A DNA stretch of 64,000 bases from Euonymus europaeus. Lineage: Eukaryota > Streptophyta > Magnoliopsida > Celastrales > Celastraceae. The stretch's first letter is position 1, and each line of letters opens with the position of its first letter. This document shows, one piece after another, positions 34,285-45,971 of this stretch. The notes below the pieces were generated by a model. That model did no database searches, was not told the DNA's origin, and saw only the letters and a list, made by a program, of their open reading frames with translations. The stretch lies in contig OY756969.1 of assembly GCA_963580455.1 (NCBI GenBank), positions 17,518,760-17,582,759 on the forward strand. Reading direction: 5' to 3'. The translations under genes and the position numbers were made by a program.

Positions 34285-36065
34285 ATGTTGAGTATTATGA
34301 GCATTGTACTGTTGTTGTTTATGGAGAGTTAGCTAATATGTTCTAATAAGTTTACTCCATATTTGTCCCTTGTTGTTTGTTATCTTCAATGAAAGTATTT
34401 GAACAATTATGATTGACTTGATCCTTGAGTGGTATAAAAGTTACCATCGTGATGGTACAGTTGTTCATTTGAGAGGTAAAAAACAACCTGCTTGAGTGAA
34501 AACCTGAAAAGGCATTCTTGGCAAAAATTAGGGTTTGTAAAAAAGCAAAATGCTAGAGTAAAAGTCAGAAATGATGATCTAAAAAAAAGAAAAAGAAAAA
34601 TTGCTTGAGTGAAAACGGGGTTTGTAAAGAGAAAAAAAGAAAAAATAAGAAAAAGTAAAGGGCCTGCGCTTTAAATTCAGGCTGCACGTTCTGGTTACTT
34701 GAAGAAAAATTGATGGGACATAAACCTGTTGCATCAATGAGCGGTGTTGATTTGGTCAGTACTTTGTCTCGAATTGATATGGATGAATCAGATTCCTGGT
34801 GTTTAGATTGAATAACAGTGAATGGGTCACGCTCCAAAACTGGGGCAGTTTTGGGAGCGACATTTTTGATAGCTTGGTAAAGAAGTTAGGTTGGCAGACA
34901 TGGAAAGTTCCGGCTTCATGACAGTTAATTGCTCACGCACCATGACAGTTAATTGCACACGCATCAAAACTGGGGCAGTTTTGGGTGCGATGTTTCTGTT
35001 ATCTTGACAAAGAAATTTTGGTTGGCAGACATGAGAAGTGCAGGCTTCATGACAGTTAATAACACACGCACCAAAACTGGGGCAGTTTTTGGTGCGACGT
35101 TCCTGTTATTACAATTTCATCGGGGATAAATCATACAGAAGAAGGAGTTTGAAGACAAATATGTTAGGTTGAGCGACTACTTCATGAGTTCTGGATTTGA
35201 CTCTTGTTAATTGGGTGCACACCAAAACTGGGGCAATTTTGGCACAATCTTTGACTTATCACATATTTCATCTTGGAGAACTTCGATTTACCTTCCCTTT
35301 CTTTTACTTCTTTCTCTCTATATATATTTATCATACTCTAAAAGAGTTCTTTGATTATCACTCATTTTTTTGAGATATCACGAGTTTATCCATTTCTTCG
35401 ACTTTGCTACTCTTTCCTTCCATTTCCATATTCTGATTTCATATTCCAAAAATTTCTCATTCTTGGCATGCTTAGTCGTACTATTGAATTTATCATTGAT
35501 TGAAGTCTTGACAGTGAATGTTATGAGTGCATTAGGATATTACTTTTGATAGAGAATTGATAGATATTGGCACTTTAAGATGAAAAAGACCTGATGGACA
35601 AACATGTGGTCAAGACAAGTATTATCAGAAGAGGAACGGTCCTTATCATAAAAATATGAGCATTTTTTAAAAAAGAGACGTTTTAGTGAACATGAACTGT
35701 TGAAACCAAAAATGTTTGTACACATAAAATTTGAAAATTGCACAAAGGTTGGTTTTTTAAGTGAATGACATTTTTACCATTTAGTGAAGGCTTTTTGAGT
35801 AAAATGATCAATCCCTATAAAGAAACATAATGGTCAAGGGATCCGGAATTGCACGCGTGTTTAGGAATGAAAAGGTCTTTGGAAGTTGTGCATTTTTTTT
35901 TAAATAAGACATTCATAAAAATCCATCATTGCATACATCGTCATTGTATATCGTTTGTCTGGTGCTGCAAGTTTGTTCGAAAAGTAAATTTTTGAAGGTG
36001 TAATTTTTCTTGAATAAGCTTTTAAATTACATATCATATAAAGCCTGATCAATTCTTTGAAATTG
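34285..36065 (+). other. Second 3' untranslated-like region
   Basis: Apart from the hairpin repeats no gene is seen. 35510-35560 parallels 31240-31290 in the first unit. Confidence 0.5.
34831..35250 (+). repeat. Four dispersed hairpin repeats CCAAAACTGGGGCAGTTTTGG
   Basis: Copies at about 34831-34858, 34961-34990, 35069-35097 and 35217-35250 (last one worn). Each can fold as CCAAAACTG/CAGTTTTGG, and the arms often extend with CGCAC...GTGCG. Related single copies occur near 30935 and 32125. Confidence 0.8.
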
Positions 36066-36245
36066 TTGCCTTGACGGGAGGCTATAAACCCCAGTCAATC
36101 TATAAAATTGTTGCCCAGACGGAGGGCTATAAATCCCGATCAATTTATTTCATTATTGCCTTGACGGGAGGCTATAAACCCCGATCAATTCATTTCATCA
36201 TTGCCCTGACGGGAGGCTATAAACCCCGATCAATTCTTTCAATCC
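36066..36245 (+). repeat. 45-bp tandem repeat, four units
   Basis: Units start TTGCCTTGACGGGAGGC or a variant at 36066, 36111, 36156 and 36201. The period is a multiple of three, so it also reads as 15-residue peptide repeats, but no protein is proposed. Confidence 0.9.
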
Positions 36246-36804
36246 ATATTTACGTCTTGTCAGTCGTACGCATCCATGGAAAAAATTTTAAAAAATTAAA
36301 AAAAAGCAAACAAAAAGAAAAGGGAGAAGACATACGAGCCCTGACTTTCGGCGCCTTTTTGAAAGTTTTGGATCGCTTTACATTTTTTCTCTTTTCTGGT
36401 CAAATAATTTTGCTTTCATCACGGAGTCGACATTTCTCTATCACCTCCATCGTGCCTGATCATGATATTCAAATCACTCTCCGACAATGACGTGACCTTT
36501 CTTTAAAGGCGTTGTCTGTTCGGTCACATCTTTCATTTTCTCATGAGACGACGTTTTCCAATTTTTTCCATTATCTCTTAACAGACTCGCGTTTCACCTG
36601 TAATGTTCTGTCTGCTCTGGCCCAATTTCCTTTCTTTCTCATCTAAGCTGTACATTTTTGTTTTTGTTCATCACTTCGTCTCTTTTCCGACTACCTTCAC
36701 CATCACTTCGTCACCATTCTTGATTTTTTTTCGGATCGTCGCAGATTCATCTCTCCAACCCTTTTTTTCGTCTCTTTCAGATATATTTTCTTTTGAACTT
36801 TCGA

Positions 36805-37790
36805 ATGGATGACAGTTTATCACCCCACTCACAAACGATTGTATCGTTTGCTAAAGCGAAAATCATTCATGAGCGACGATTTGACTTTCATATTCTTAGA
36901 GATTCCAACGCCCGCTGGGCTATGAAATACCTCCAGGATCACTCCATGCCATTTCTCATTAACCCCAATCCTGAGGGTGATTTGTCAGTGTATCCTCGTA
37001 TAGTTCATGGTTTTTATGAAACTTTAGAAATGTTACCACCGAGTGCAAGAACCGAATCACAACCAGTTTATCAGGTGGAAATAATTGGTATAAAATTCCG
37101 ATTCACCACGGCGGACATATGCGAATGTCTAGGGTATCCCCCTTATTACGAAGTGGCTACTGGTTTCAAAGCACCGGTGTCTGTCTCTAAGAAAGAGATA
37201 ATTGATGACATGTGTGGAGGACAGATAGATGAGAAGGTAAAGGCTACACGTCGCTCATATTTGCCATCGAGTATGTGGTTGCTGGACGATGCTGTCCAGC
37301 ACAACCTCTGCCCCATTGGTCACCACCACCAGCGACGGGGTAATATCTCCAGGCCTTATACTATATGTATAAAGGAGTATGGTTCGACATTGGAGAATTC
37401 TTTATGGCCACTATCCTAAAGGCACAGAGTTTTGTGGAGAATAGACCGACGAAGGTGGAGAAATTATATTTCCCACGACTCATTACCCGACTGGTTTTGA
37501 GCAAACACATTCGTCCTCCTTTAAGCCAAATTTCCCTACTTTATCCAGTAATTATTATGCAGAAAAATAACTGGCGGAAGAGTATTACCCAAATGGCCAC
37601 TACTGCAAAGAGACTACAAGCATCACAGTCTCGAGTTCCAGTACTAGGAGAAACATTCTGGTGTGCTGCTAAACCATCTTCGCCTGACCGTACTCAGGAA
37701 ACACTAGCTCAGAAGCATCAATCGGAGGCCAGGCAACGAAGGTGGGAGCAACTGTTGAATGTGGTCGCGAATGTGGACAGGCCCAATTGA
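36805..37790 (+). pseudogene. Second plant mobile-element accessory ORF, frameshifted
   Basis: The first part (36805-37419) contains HGFYETLE, QVEIIGIKFRF, DICECLGYPP and a WLLDDAVQHNLCPIGHHHQRR segment. The reading then moves by one frame around 37340-37370 to MYKGVWFDIGEFFMATI and KLYFPRLITRL (to 37790). The order W-DD-NL-P-GH-R then GVWFDIGEF and FPRLIT is the pattern seen in plant gypsy-associated ORFs of unknown function. It ends just before the purine-rich, repeat-rich 3' end. Whether the frame change is a mutation or a missed short intron cannot be told. Confidence 0.6.
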
Positions 37791-37899
37791 GAATTTTACA
37801 GTGTTAGTCATTGTACTATTTACCTAAGTCCAGCCCATGTCACGGACAAGCCCAGGGATAAATACAAAAGTCCTCTGTAAATATTTGTGTAAATGTAAA

Positions 37900-38290
37900 A
37901 TAAATAAAAATTCATAAAATTGCTTGCAAAAACAAAAAAATCAAAAAAAAAATCCAATTCATTCAAAATTCAGCCAAGTTCAAATTTCTTTATGTACATA
38001 CAAAATTCAAAAAAAAAAATTAAAGGAAAAAATCAAAATAAAAATTCAGCCAAGCCGGAGATGGCAACAGTGATCCTGAGCAATTTTAATTTATTCAAAA
38101 TTAAGCCAAGCCGGAGATGGCAACAATGATCCCGAGCAGTTTTAATTTATTCAAAATTAAGCCAAGCCAGGAGTGACTATAGTGACCCTGTGCAAAATTC
38201 GAAAAGAAAAAAAAAAACCACAGTGATCCCGAGCAATATTATTTTTTCAAATTTCGCCAAGCCAGAGATTGGCTACAGAGATCCCGTATA
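37900..38290 (+). repeat. A-rich minisatellite with about 56-bp units
   Basis: AAGCCGGAGATGGCAACA-type units at 38052, 38108, 38164 and a worn one at 38259, beside A-rich sequence. Tandem repeats just upstream of the 3' LTR are common in Ogre-type elements. Confidence 0.75.
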
Positions 38291-38362
38291 TTTTTACATG
38301 CTTCAAGTGGTACAAAAATCGGCTTTCTACTCCTTTGCGCGTCATTTACGATGTAAAGTCAT

Positions 38363-38377
38363 GCAAAGGGAGGCAGC
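38363..38377 (+). promoter_or_regulatory. Polypurine tract of the Tat element
   Basis: GCAAAGGGAGGCAGC directly before the 3' LTR primes plus-strand DNA synthesis. Confidence 0.65.
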
Positions 38378-41125
38378 TGTAGTACCCCATTTTTGTCCGG
38401 GAGCTTGTTATTTTTAATAAAATAATAATAAAAATAAAAGAGAAAACATAAATAAAAAAAACTTAATAACTTACCAAATCAAGCCCTAAAGACCCAAACT
38501 TAAATTAAAGCTACCCAATTAAGCCCAAAACCCTAATTAATTTACCTACCTAGCCTGCCTGGCCCAAACTTAAAATTAACCTACCCGGCCCAGCCCACCT
38601 AAACCTAACCCTAAAAAACTTGATCAAAAGAAAAGGGAAGCTTTGGTGATAGAAGGAAGGGGCAGCGGCAGTGGAGGAAAATGGTGGCCGACCGTAGGAG
38701 AGAAAAGGAGAAGTGACAGGAGGGAGTGGTTGAGAAAGAGGAGATAGTGGAAAGAAAAGCAAAGGTAGTGGAGAGTGGTTGAAGATGAGTTGGAAGGCAG
38801 CTGATTTTGGGCTATAAAGAGAGGGGGGAAGGACAGAGAAGTTTTCGGAGGAAGAAAACGGAGAGATTGAGGGAGTCTCTAGAAGGAATTTTCGAGTTGT
38901 CTTAGGGGTTGGTCTTGGAGAAAGCCGGAAGCCTTCTTGAGGGAAAAACCGAAAGCTTTTCAGAGTTGTTCTTTCGTGGAGAATCCAGGAAAGATTGAGA
39001 GCAAAAGAAAAGAAAAAGAAACCAGGGAGTTTCTCGGAAAAAGGAAAACGGACGAGGAAACCGGAAGAAGAAATAAAGAGAAATCGAGAGGCTTGAGTGA
39101 CAGATCGAAAGGTGATTTCTTCTCTGATATCATTTTTTATGCCTATTTTGAGTATTTTGTTTGTTCTTGCGTTTGGGATTACTGGATGTGGATTGAATTT
39201 TGGGAGATGTTAGGTGTTAGTTTGATTTTGTTTCAGATTTGATGATTTCGATCGGTCTCAGATTCACCGATAATCAACATATATATGGCTCATACCATGC
39301 TCGTTTTCGTTGAAGATTGTCTTGGATCTGTTTCTTTTTTTTCTTTCTCTGGTTTTTCTATTTGCAGATTGGGCGGCAGGAAAGGAGCTACTGGCCCGGA
39401 CGTTCACTGGGAGAAGACGATGAACAGTATTGGGCCGGGCCAGGCCTTATTTGTTCGGGCCAGATTTGTTTTATTTTTGGGCTTAGGTTTCTGTTTGTAC
39501 TGTTAACAGGCCGGATTTTTTTTTGTCTTGGGTGAGTTGGTTTTGGACCTGGGTCCACTAGTTTTGTTTTCTGTTAATGGCCAGATTTAGGTTGTATATT
39601 GGGCTTTCCTTTGACTATTATTGGGCCGAGTCAGATGTGGTTATTTGATAAATGGTAATGTGTTGTTTATTTTGTTAGTTGATGGGTTGGGCCATAGGAA
39701 AGTAAATGTATTGGGCCTGTAGGTTAGTCTTGAGATTTGTATGGGCTTTATATCTTTATTTATTCGTTTTTGGTTTTTTAGCAATAGGTAGGGTTGAGAT
39801 TTATATTCATGAGGGGTGAGCTCAAACAAAAATGTAATAATGTAGTAAAATAGTAAAAGTAGTATAGATAATATTAATTAGATTAATATGCATGCTTATA
39901 TTTAATTTCATAATTTATTTTGAGGTATATTTAAATAATTTCAAAGAAAGAATCAAATCATACGATTTTATATATTCAACCCGCCAAACATCCAACGATA
40001 TCGAGAATATCAAAGTATTGGTTTCTCGAGACATTTCTTTTAAATATCCGATTATTTTAAGAGAATATCAAAGTATTGATTTCTCGAGACATTTCTTTCG
40101 AACATCCGATTATTTTAAGAGAATATCAAAGTATTAGTTTCTCGAGACATTTCTTTCGAACATCCGATTATTTTAAGAGAATATCAAAGTATTGGTTTCT
40201 CGAGACATTTCTTTCGAACATCCGATTATTTTAAGAGAATATCAAAGTATTGGTTTCTCGAGACATTTCTTTCGAACATCCGATTATTTTAAGAGAATAT
40301 CAAAGTATTGATTTCTCGAGACATTTCTTTCGAAAATTTGATTATTTTAAGAGAATATCAAAGTATTAGTTTCTCGAGACATTTCTTTTAAATATCCGAT
40401 TATTTTAAGAGAATATCAAAGTATTGGTTTCTCGAGACATTTCTTTCGAACATCCGATTATTTTAAGAGAATATCAAAGTATTGATTTCTCGAGACATTT
40501 CTTTCGAAAATTTGATTATTTTAAGAGAATATCAAAGTATTGGTTTCTCGAGACATTTCAAAGTTTAAATTCCTTGAATAGATGTTAGGGAATATCAAAG
40601 TATTGGTTTCTCCAAATATTCTATTTTTAGGGAATATATTTCATAAATAATAATAAGCAAACTTTTATTAAAAATAAAATGATAAAGGTTCGATTTATTT
40701 GGATCTCATATTTTAAAAATAATTGAGATGGAGGACTTGAAAGTATTCAGCTTCGTCTGAAGTTTTAATTATATCATCACTTAAATAAGTTAGTTTAACA
40801 TTTATTCAAAATTAATGGAACTTCTTCTACCATTTTGACAATAATTTTTTTTTTTTCAAACACATGAAATTTATTAAAACAATTTGAGACATACAAAAAT
40901 ATTTTTAAGAAAAAGCATAAATAATTTAAAAGGCAACCGACTAGGGAGTTGTGGGGTGCCTAACACCTTCCCCACACTCAATAGACCCCCTTACCCATTT
41001 TCTCTGGTTCGCAGACCTAACATTTTAGTGTCCAATTGCACTATAATCAATTGGTGGCGACTCTTACATTTTACACATCTTTTTCTCAAATAGCGCCTGT
41101 ACGCGTCGTGATTTCGGTTGCGACA
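38378..41125 (+). repeat. 3' LTR of the Tat/Ogre element (2,748 bp)
   Basis: Same sequence as the 5' LTR, with one extra 58-bp unit, a short purine insertion near 39010 and scattered base changes. TATA box at 38813-38819. Right TSD ACCAT at 41126-41130. Confidence 0.95.
40005..40600 (+). repeat. 58-bp tandem repeats in the 3' LTR
   Basis: About nine to ten units. Spacing read directly from TTTCTCGAG at 40022, 40080 and 40138. Confidence 0.9.
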
Positions 41126-41130
41126 ACCAT

Positions 41131-41499
41131 GCTCCTGAATTAATATGGAAGCTCCATGACTCTCATTGATGTTTTATATACCATAATATATTAATAAGTT
41201 TGTGATTCAAACAATAATGTGCGCAACGATATTTCTTGTCAAACATTAATGTACAATTGTCATATAGACCAATTGAGATGGTAGTGAACAAATTCTACCA
41301 GTTATATGACAGGTACCAATATCGTTGAGATTACTTTCAAAGCTACTCTAAAGGTTCCAACTCATCATACCAATTCTAACATACCTCTTTCTTCTCAAGT
41401 GTGTCACTATTATTGTAAACAAATATATAGACAAGTACATGTATGAAATACTAATAATAATAATTATTATTATTTGTTTGCTATTATTGTGGTCCACGC
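41131..41499. other. No gene seen
   Basis: AT-rich flank with an AATAATAATTATTATTATT stretch near 41450. Confidence 0.4.
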
Positions 41500-41903
41500 A
41501 CTTGTTTGGTAAAGAGTTTGCCATTTATACTCTAGCTTATGAGCTAGCGTATCAGCTAGCTCACCAAACAAGTGTTTTATGTCAGCTTATAAGCCTTCTT
41601 TATTGTCTTGTCATGAGCTGCCACGTGTGTTAAACCCTAGCATAAAAAATTTCACTTTCCCTGGCATACCCTTGCTCCCCACTGCCCAGCTCAAGCAAAC
41701 ACCAGGAACGATTTCAGCGCTGCCCTTGTCATCGTCAACATTGGAGTGGATCAGAGGTGAACATGCAACTTTGGATTGCTATTCTCTTCATCAGAAATGA
41801 CCAGTTATGCCTTCCCCAATCTTCATTCCTCATTTATGTTGTTCATAAGTGGATGTCGATGATCTAGGGTTAATCTTTCTTGCGGCTTATACTCTTTCCT
41901 CTC

Positions 41904-42595
41904 TGTATGGGCAAAAAACCGTCTTTTACGCCGTACGACATATAAGGCTTGTGAGCCCATGTCAGGCATGAGTGCCCGTACGACATATAAGGCTTGTGAG
42001 CCCATGTCAGGCATGAGTGCCCGTACGACATCAAAGGCTTGTGAGCCCATGTCAGGCTTGAGTGCCCGTACGACATCAAAGGCTTGTGAGCCTGTTTGAG
42101 GCTTGAGTGCCCGTACGACATATAAGGCTTGTGAGCCCCGTTTGAGGCTTAAGTGCCCAGTCAACTAAAGGCTCATAAGCCCATCGTCTGCTCCACCAGT
42201 GAAGGCCCAATAGCCTATATAAACTAAAAGCCTACTAAGGCTAATAGGGGCATGTGGCCTTAACATCATTAGGCCCATCCAGCCCAAGAACTGAGTCATA
42301 AATACAAACTTATACGATCTCACCCAAGAAACATAAAGAAGGCCCAAACAGCCCGCTACGAGCTAAGAGCTTGCTAGCTCACGTGACTCACGTATGGAAC
42401 ACGTGCACCACAAACCTATAAATATGAGTAGTCCAAGCTTCTACAAGACCTGGTCATTTTCTCTTGTTCCATTTCTCTCTCTAAAAGTCTCCGCTTCTCT
42501 TACTATAAACTTTCTACCGTACGACATTGTGCAACTGATCGGATTGTCGAAGGCCTCAATCGACTTTTCTTTGATTGTAGATTTTTAGGTCTACA
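41904..42595 (+). repeat. 5' LTR of the LARD
   Basis: It holds five to six 45-bp units beginning GTACGACAT at 41933, 41978, 42023, 42068 and 42113. The 3' LTR has fewer, which explains most of the length difference. Confidence 0.93.
42380..42425 (+). promoter_or_regulatory. LARD LTR core promoter: two G-boxes and a TATA box
   Basis: CACGTG at 42380-42385 and 42400-42405, then TATAAATAT at 42417-42425. The same layout is kept in the other LTR (47514, 47534, 47551). G-boxes are bound by plant bHLH and bZIP factors; a regulatory role here is inferred. Confidence 0.55.
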
Positions 42596-42598
42596 ATT

Positions 42599-42616
42599 TG
42601 GCGCCCACCGTGGGGC
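42599..42616 (+). promoter_or_regulatory. Primer-binding site of the LARD
   Basis: TGGCGCCCACCGTGGGGC three bases after the LTR. The tRNA is not assigned. Confidence 0.75.
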
Positions 42617-45123
42617 CTCGACAATCATTCTGCGCTAAGTTCACGCTAGTACGAATGACTTTGCAATGATCAGACGGTACAAACAACTTTGCAACTCAAC
42701 TGGCTACTCTCAAGGAGTTGAGAGATGAGCAAGTCGTTTGGTCGATAGTATTATTCAAAGAGAATGTTGCGATGAGAAAGATATGTAGCCATGAGTGCTG
42801 GTACTAACCAACCATGTTCGTTCGACACGAAGACCCAAATGCTCCTTGTTAATGTTCAATTGACAAGAAGCACTCGACGTGTTCTTAGCCAGGTTCGATC
42901 GACTTGATGATCCGAACACAGCCTAATTCACGTTTGTTTGACATTGTGCGTCAAGTGGAGGAGAAATAGTGAGGAACACACCTTGAAAACATGTAGTTGT
43001 TAGCCACTCAGTAGCCCCAAGCACAGACATAAGAAGAGACTAGTCGTAGTGTCGACCGACCAAGTTAAATCTCATGCAAGCAACTGATTGCCCTCCAAGC
43101 CAAGCGACTTGACTCCGACGGAGAGAGAACCAACGAATAGCAAGGATTTCCACCAACACTCTCGTGCGATCGACCAAGCCCACCCATTATGCCATTCGAT
43201 TCGACTAGGATGGACCACCAAAGCGAGGAGAGCACCTGCACTCTCGTGCGATCGACAAAGTTGCACAACCGGAATAAGCTCACTCGCTCAACAAGTAACT
43301 TTACGTTATAAATATAATTTTTCATGTTTATGGTTATAAATACTATCTGGTTCAAGTAAATTCGTTTGACAAAAATTTCCGCTTGGGTTGGGAAATTAGG
43401 ATTAATGATAAAAATAGTATAAAAACTTACATGAAATAAGAAGTAGGTTCCCTGCAAAGTGTGCACGAATCAAGTATGAAGGCCTCCGACCAACAACGTT
43501 CCAAAGAAAATTCAGCAAATTTACTTCCAAAGTTTCCTTCACCCATGTTTCCATAAAGTACGTTAGATTCAAACGAAATTGTTTTATTATTACCTCATAT
43601 TAAAATTGTCTTCGTCCGTTCGACCAAAACCAGATTGTTAAGCTACGAGAAATAGCGTCGCCTCGTCTCTGAGATAGGATACTATTATTAGAGATCGATT
43701 ACTGTGATACCTTCATTCGACCAAAGACAAAGTCAAATAAGTTTCTATAAAACAATAATCAATTTAATCCCAAAGTCAGGGATAATTTGCCATTTGACCC
43801 ATGTTAGAAACATTTTACAAATGAAAATTCGATCGAAATTATACATGTTAGACGCACGAGCATTATTGACATGGGTCAATATTCAACGCTCAAGTTATTC
43901 ATAATTACTAGATAGTTGTCGTGTGATCATCATCATTTCAATTAAATACTAAATTAAAGTCTTTTATTTTTCCAATGTTGTTGTTCGACAGTTACTTGAA
44001 TAACAAAACAGATAGTTGGAATCAAATGAGAGGCTCCCATTTTTACTACACATGCCTTCTAAAAACATTTAATATCAGTAGTTCGTAAGCCCGCATGATA
44101 ATGTGCGTCAGTCTTGGGACAACGTAAAAGGGTTATCATACACTCCCCATCTCTCTCGTTCGACGTACTCCCATCCAGCTAAATCATTTGCACTTATTGA
44201 AGCCCGATAAAAACTATGTCAATCGACCAAGAAGATAAGAAGAATGACATCGACACTACTCTCAAACATAGATACAATCGTGTTGACCTACACTTGGCCT
44301 TCAATCATCGACACTACTTTCCGTTCGACTAACACCTGAAGAAGATGTTGTCTTTGTTTGACCTATATATTCAAAAGAGCCATAGAGAATGATTGCGACT
44401 CTTCCGCTCGACCAACACATAATGAATAGCGTGGAGAACAATTACATTGTCTCCGTTCAACCGAAAGTTAAAGATGGTATCCATGGAAGGTCATCCGCAC
44501 AATATAAAGCACTTGGAGTCGTCATATCCAATCATGGAGTAACCTAAGATTCAAGCCAAGATAAGTCCTTGTTTTATCGAGGTTCCAACAAGGACGTCAA
44601 TATTACTCTCAAAGCCAAGAACCTAGAATTCGAGTAGGGGAAAAATTGTATGCTGCAACATTCAATCTTTGGTCGACATGTAAATTGGAATATTCGAAAA
44701 ACATTTAGAATCGGAACACTATGTCATTCAACACACATTTCGAGTAAAAAAATATTATATCTTCGTTCGACCAAAACTTTGAGATGACAAAAGCTTTCGT
44801 TCGACGAACAATCCAGGAAGAGTCTCGTTGTAGCCGTTCAACCAAGGACATCAAACTCCAATTCGTAGTTGCTTTTTCAAACCAACCGTTTCTATAAACA
44901 GGTCCCAAAGATGGAAAGCTGCCAAACAAGTCACAAAGGCATATGTGTGTTTATTAATAAGTCGAACGATTCCTATGTGCTGCTTCATGACAAAATATGT
45001 GTACGACAGATAGTATCCTATGACATAAGTTTTGTGGTAAGAGTCGGCCACCATGAGCTTCGCTCACACAAGTCAGTAGTGTTGGACGGCTTAATTATTA
45101 CAATTAGCCTATAAAAATATTAA

Positions 45124-45764
45124 GGGGATGTTTGGTTGGTGGAATGAGGGTGGAATGAAGGTGGCTTATGGAATGGGGATTCCCATTCCATCATTTGATG
45201 CAAAAAAAATTTGAGGGCTCCATTCCATTCCCTCCACTCTCTCTCATGAATTTTCATTCCCACATTTTTATGTGGGAATGAGTCATTCCATGTGGAATAG
45301 AGGACAAAATGACTATTTTGTCCTCAAGTAAATATTAATTAATATATTTTATTTTAATTTGTTAATTATATAATTTATTAACTTTAATTTTGTTAATTTG
45401 TTAACTTTAATTTGTAAATACTAATTATATATTTTGATAAACTAATATTAATTAATATATTTTATTTTAATTTGTTAATTATATAATTTATGAACTTTAA
45501 TTTTGTTAATTTGTTAACTTTAATTTGTAAATATTAATTATATATTTTGATAAATTAATATATTTTATTTTATTTTAATTTATTAATTATATAATTTTGA
45601 CTCCATTTTATTTTAATTTATTAATTATATATAATTATAAATGCACAAATAAAATATATTGATTATACATAATTATAAAGGAAGGACATAATGGACAAAA
45701 CACAATTGCATTCTCATTCTCATTCTCATTCCCACTCAAACCATTCTAAAAACCAAACGACCCG
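45124..45764. mobile_element. Harbinger-type MITE, 641 bp
   Basis: Ends GGGGATGTTTGGTTGG and (complement) CGGGTCGTTTGGTTTT are imperfect inverted repeats flanked by TAA at 45121-45123 and 45765-45767. It has no coding content. The middle holds a 113-bp AT-rich tandem duplication (starts about 45331 and 45444) and a CATTCT run near the right end. Confidence 0.8.
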
Positions 45765-45937
45765 TAAGTTTAATTAATTATTGGTTAGCTATTCATTTGA
45801 TGCCTAATAAACTATATTTGTTGATTTGCCCGATCAGATTTTGTCGTACAACTTGTGGTATAGATTTGCAGGTTACCAAATATACGGCTTCTATTCTCAA
45901 AGCCAAAAAACTTGGACTTCAAGAATGGGGGGACAAA

Positions 45938-45939
<2 letters not shown>

Positions 45940-45969
<30 letters not shown>
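45940..45969. repeat. (AT)n microsatellite
   Basis: About 15 uninterrupted AT units within the LARD interior. Confidence 0.95.

Positions 45970-45971
<2 letters not shown>

Larger units (their letters stand above)
22029..41125 (+). mobile_element. Ty3/gypsy Tat/Ogre-type LTR retrotransposon, 19.1 kb
   Basis: LTRs at 22029-24703 and 38378-41125 begin TGTAGTACCCC and end GCGACA, with TSD ACCAT at 22024-22028 and 41126-41130. Tat/Ogre membership is shown by the primer site TGGCGACTCTGCTGGGGA, a G-patch after the protease, an intron before the RT, a second (archaeal-type) RNase H, large LTRs and long extra sequence between integrase and 3' LTR. The shared TSD shows that the whole 19.1 kb inserted as one piece, including a second leader and linker copy from 31633 on. 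Most genes carry stops, so this copy is not autonomous. Confidence 0.95.

Noticed and set aside
36066..36245. Possible CRISPR-like array
   Set aside because: The repeats are contiguous tandem units without unique spacers, in plant DNA inside a retrotransposon.
36071..36490. 139-codon frame with GGYKPRSI peptide repeats
   Set aside because: It is a translation of the 45-bp minisatellite. There is no homology or start context to support a protein.
41823..42164. 113-codon repeat protein (SQAFDVVRALKP units)
   Set aside because: It is a translation of the 45-bp LTR repeat in a period divisible by three. No independent sign of coding.
45331..45560. Independent AT-rich satellite
   Set aside because: It is a two-copy 113-bp duplication contained within the MITE.
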